From Fidelibacterota bacterium (lineage in GTDB: Bacteria > Fidelibacterota > UBA8477 > JABMPR01), in NCBI GenBank assembly GCA_016845065.1, contig JAERTG010000142.1, positions 1 to 64,000 on the forward strand: DNA of 64,000 nucleotides, given 5' to 3'. Shown here in pieces: positions 63,601-64,000 of this stretch (the first letter of the stretch is position 1; each line of letters starts with the position of its first letter). Below the pieces are notes generated by a model that had not been told where the DNA came from, ran no database searches, and saw only the letters and a list, made by a program, of their open reading frames with translations. The position numbers and the translations under genes were made by a program.

Positions 63601-63929
63601 ATCTCCATAGTATCAGAATACTCTATTGAATATCGAACCCAACCAGGACCTCCTCCATGCTGATAGAAGAGTGAATCATCGACCCCCCAGCCATTTGGCA
63701 GCAACACGCCAAAAAATGGTCTTGAACTTCTATTTTCACCGTGGTGTCCGATCCACTTCTGCATCTGAAAACTGACTGTAAACGAACTTTCGGGATCAGC
63801 TATGTCAGGTTGATGGATGGCTTCGAAAGTACAATTGTTGAAAACGAATAGTACACCAGGCAACAGTAAAACCCGTAATGCTAAAAGTTTGTGTCTGAAT
63901 TTTGTGTTTAATATTGATATGATATTCAT
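60606..63929 (-). CDS. Secreted double beta-helix protein with T9SS sorting domain
   Basis: An 1107-residue surface protein. The N-terminus (LLALRVLLLPGVLFVFNNC) is an export signal and C33 could be lipidated, though the lipobox is poor. A first right-handed beta-helix (about 200-520) opens with the CSLREA-like VTNNLDSGPGSLRQIL and ends with CINEGAP...DMGAF. A second helix (about 570-970) has GGGIYVLNSSIVLEHGLISENESEWNG-type rungs (split here across residues) and ends CIDAG...DIGAV. The sorting domain ends TQVRKMVLIK. Function is unknown; this fold is common in polysaccharide lyases and adhesins. It is the first gene of a two-gene unit with the CotH protein. Confidence 0.8.
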   Translation of the reverse strand: MNIISILNTKFRHKLLALRVLLLPGVLFVFNNCTFEAIHQPDIADPESSFTVSFQMQKWIGHHGENRSSRPFFGVLLPNGWGVDDSLFYQHGGGPGWVRYSIEYSDTMEIIDPAPSGYFWWVGLDTVTSIVPEGRVHSDIEIFTDSQEGTFFIDYMLGPIRNSDGYRLREDASGLNAVRSNDHPISINAPMSLSVTNNLDSGPGSLRQILSEIGVGGTIHFDVLESDSIQLDSQLVVDRSVSILGQTNSDLAIIGGDTSGIMRINSHLDVSISDLTFKNGNNIGKPGGAILTENTGCDLQNGSLTIANSTFLNNHAVDGGGLYVSNTDLTLDSCRIIGNTAQFVGGAIRSGNSNVDISKSVIIHNETTSSFDAYGGAIYLDAGRSRITSTLIAGNTSGAHGGGLFAGHSLDLTLQNATIIDNRAETEDGDNIYVDDYAEISVLNSIIGNSQNEGIAPLLDAREVMTFHHSNLVGTSSINYWAGVNNISSSPFFVDPDSNDYRLQSNSPCINEGAPWSRQDEDGTTADMGAFTTLSFAGTGDYPSGVIGGIHAGVISSDVVLASDLIVPAGSMLSIAPGVVISSIGFTNKIISYGTLEAIGSEQDTIRFIGGPEGWNGIEFMGESASGSHLKYCQISNSRTYGIGCLSSSPRIENSLISHNGLDDESGRGGLYCENSGSLITYTQIIHNENYDWGGGGISAFESSHLTLNSVEISDNYSGSEGGGIYVLNSSIVLEHGLISENESEWNGGGLFSYNASLTLRDCDIFNNDTDVGSGGGISIIHEDWYGWGRNIESSTMEAGFTHLKDVNIDQNSAGYGGGIAIHGLDNVLFEGVSILRNTATEFGGGLDCWYSNPRMINMTLADNSTESGSGAGMSIRRASRPKLINSIVWGSPTQDIMFHDQDTSHFVVAYSDIQDGEELFEFEADAHAVIYWEIGNITINPQFTDPDEGDYEIWNTSPCIDAGVAQYEWDGEILVNLSEDEYVGNAPDIGAVQVGLTVGNSKDIMAPTEFTLSDNFPNPFNTTTTLQYALPLSSEINLEIFDILGRKIATLAKGPHAGGRYTVHWNGKNSAGLNMSTGLYFYRLSAQATESSKMKYTQVRKMVLIK

Positions 63930-64000
63930 GTTTTCCAGTTAACTCCTTTGAAATTCAGCACCTTACAAAGGATAGCTAAAGATTGTTTAAATGTCAATAT

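Noticed and set aside
45458-63929. Many open frames on the plus strand opposite the beta-helix genes
   Set aside because: They are low-complexity antisense frames of repetitive genes, without ribosome sites or family resemblance.

Overview
The window looks like a chromosome segment from a bacterium of the Fibrobacteres-Chlorobi-Bacteroidetes side of the tree, most likely Neomarinimicrobiota (Marinimicrobia) or a relative such as Calditrichota. Three things point there. Eleven predicted proteins or fragments end in a type IX secretion (T9SS, TIGR04183-like) sorting domain with the core xNPFNPxTTIxY and a terminal IKMVxLK. There is a TonB-dependent receptor next to a PorV/PorQ-family protein. 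Many large surface proteins are built of beta-helix, beta-propeller and choice-of-anchor-D modules. The lineage is inferred; no rRNA or marker gene is present. All genes except the first (a Fic protein) lie on the minus strand, so the operons read from high to low coordinates.

Layout. (1) 1-1.5 kb: a plus-strand Fic AMPylase with its own putative promoter. (2) 1.6-4.5 kb: a secreted beta-propeller gene split by a frameshift and flanked by two directly repeated 86-bp elements. (3) 4.7-8.2 kb: an oxidative-stress block of PerR-type regulator, rubrerythrin-like diiron protein, heterodisulfide-reductase-like Fe-S protein and DUF3501, plus a separate osmC. (4) 8.7-31.6 kb: a galactoside-utilisation locus of twelve genes that looks like one very long operon. 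In transcription order it holds an IPT/beta-propeller lipoprotein, a TonB receptor, a secreted protein with a sorting domain, a PorV-like protein, a GH63-like lipoprotein glycosidase, a LysA-like PLP decarboxylase, a GH2 beta-galactosidase lipoprotein, a secreted metzincin protease, a LacI regulator, GalM, a sodium/galactose symporter, GalT and GalK. In its leader sits a tandemly duplicated promoter plus LacI-type operator (31657-31759), which is the clearest regulatory signal in the window. (5) 31.8-32.8 kb: a ThrB2/APH-like kinase.

(6) 33.2-64 kb: an island of eight very large secreted proteins (LVIVD propeller, beta-helices, M6 protease, PD40/LamG protein, beta-helix-esterase fusion, CotH-kinase protein). 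It is interrupted only by a tandem class III cyclase-domain protein and a small methyltransferase. Two kinds of sequence sharing show up here: a 38-41-bp element found upstream of three of the secreted-protein genes, and near-identical 3' modules (sorting domain plus terminator) that appear to have been copied between genes.

Working model for the sugar locus: galactosides cross the outer membrane through the TonB/PorV-type system or are cut at the cell surface or in the periplasm by the two lipoprotein glycosidases. Galactose enters on the sodium symporter and is mutarotated and phosphorylated by GalM, GalK and GalT. LacI shuts the whole set off from the duplicated operator. No galE, no SusD-type protein and no T9SS machinery gene is visible in the window.
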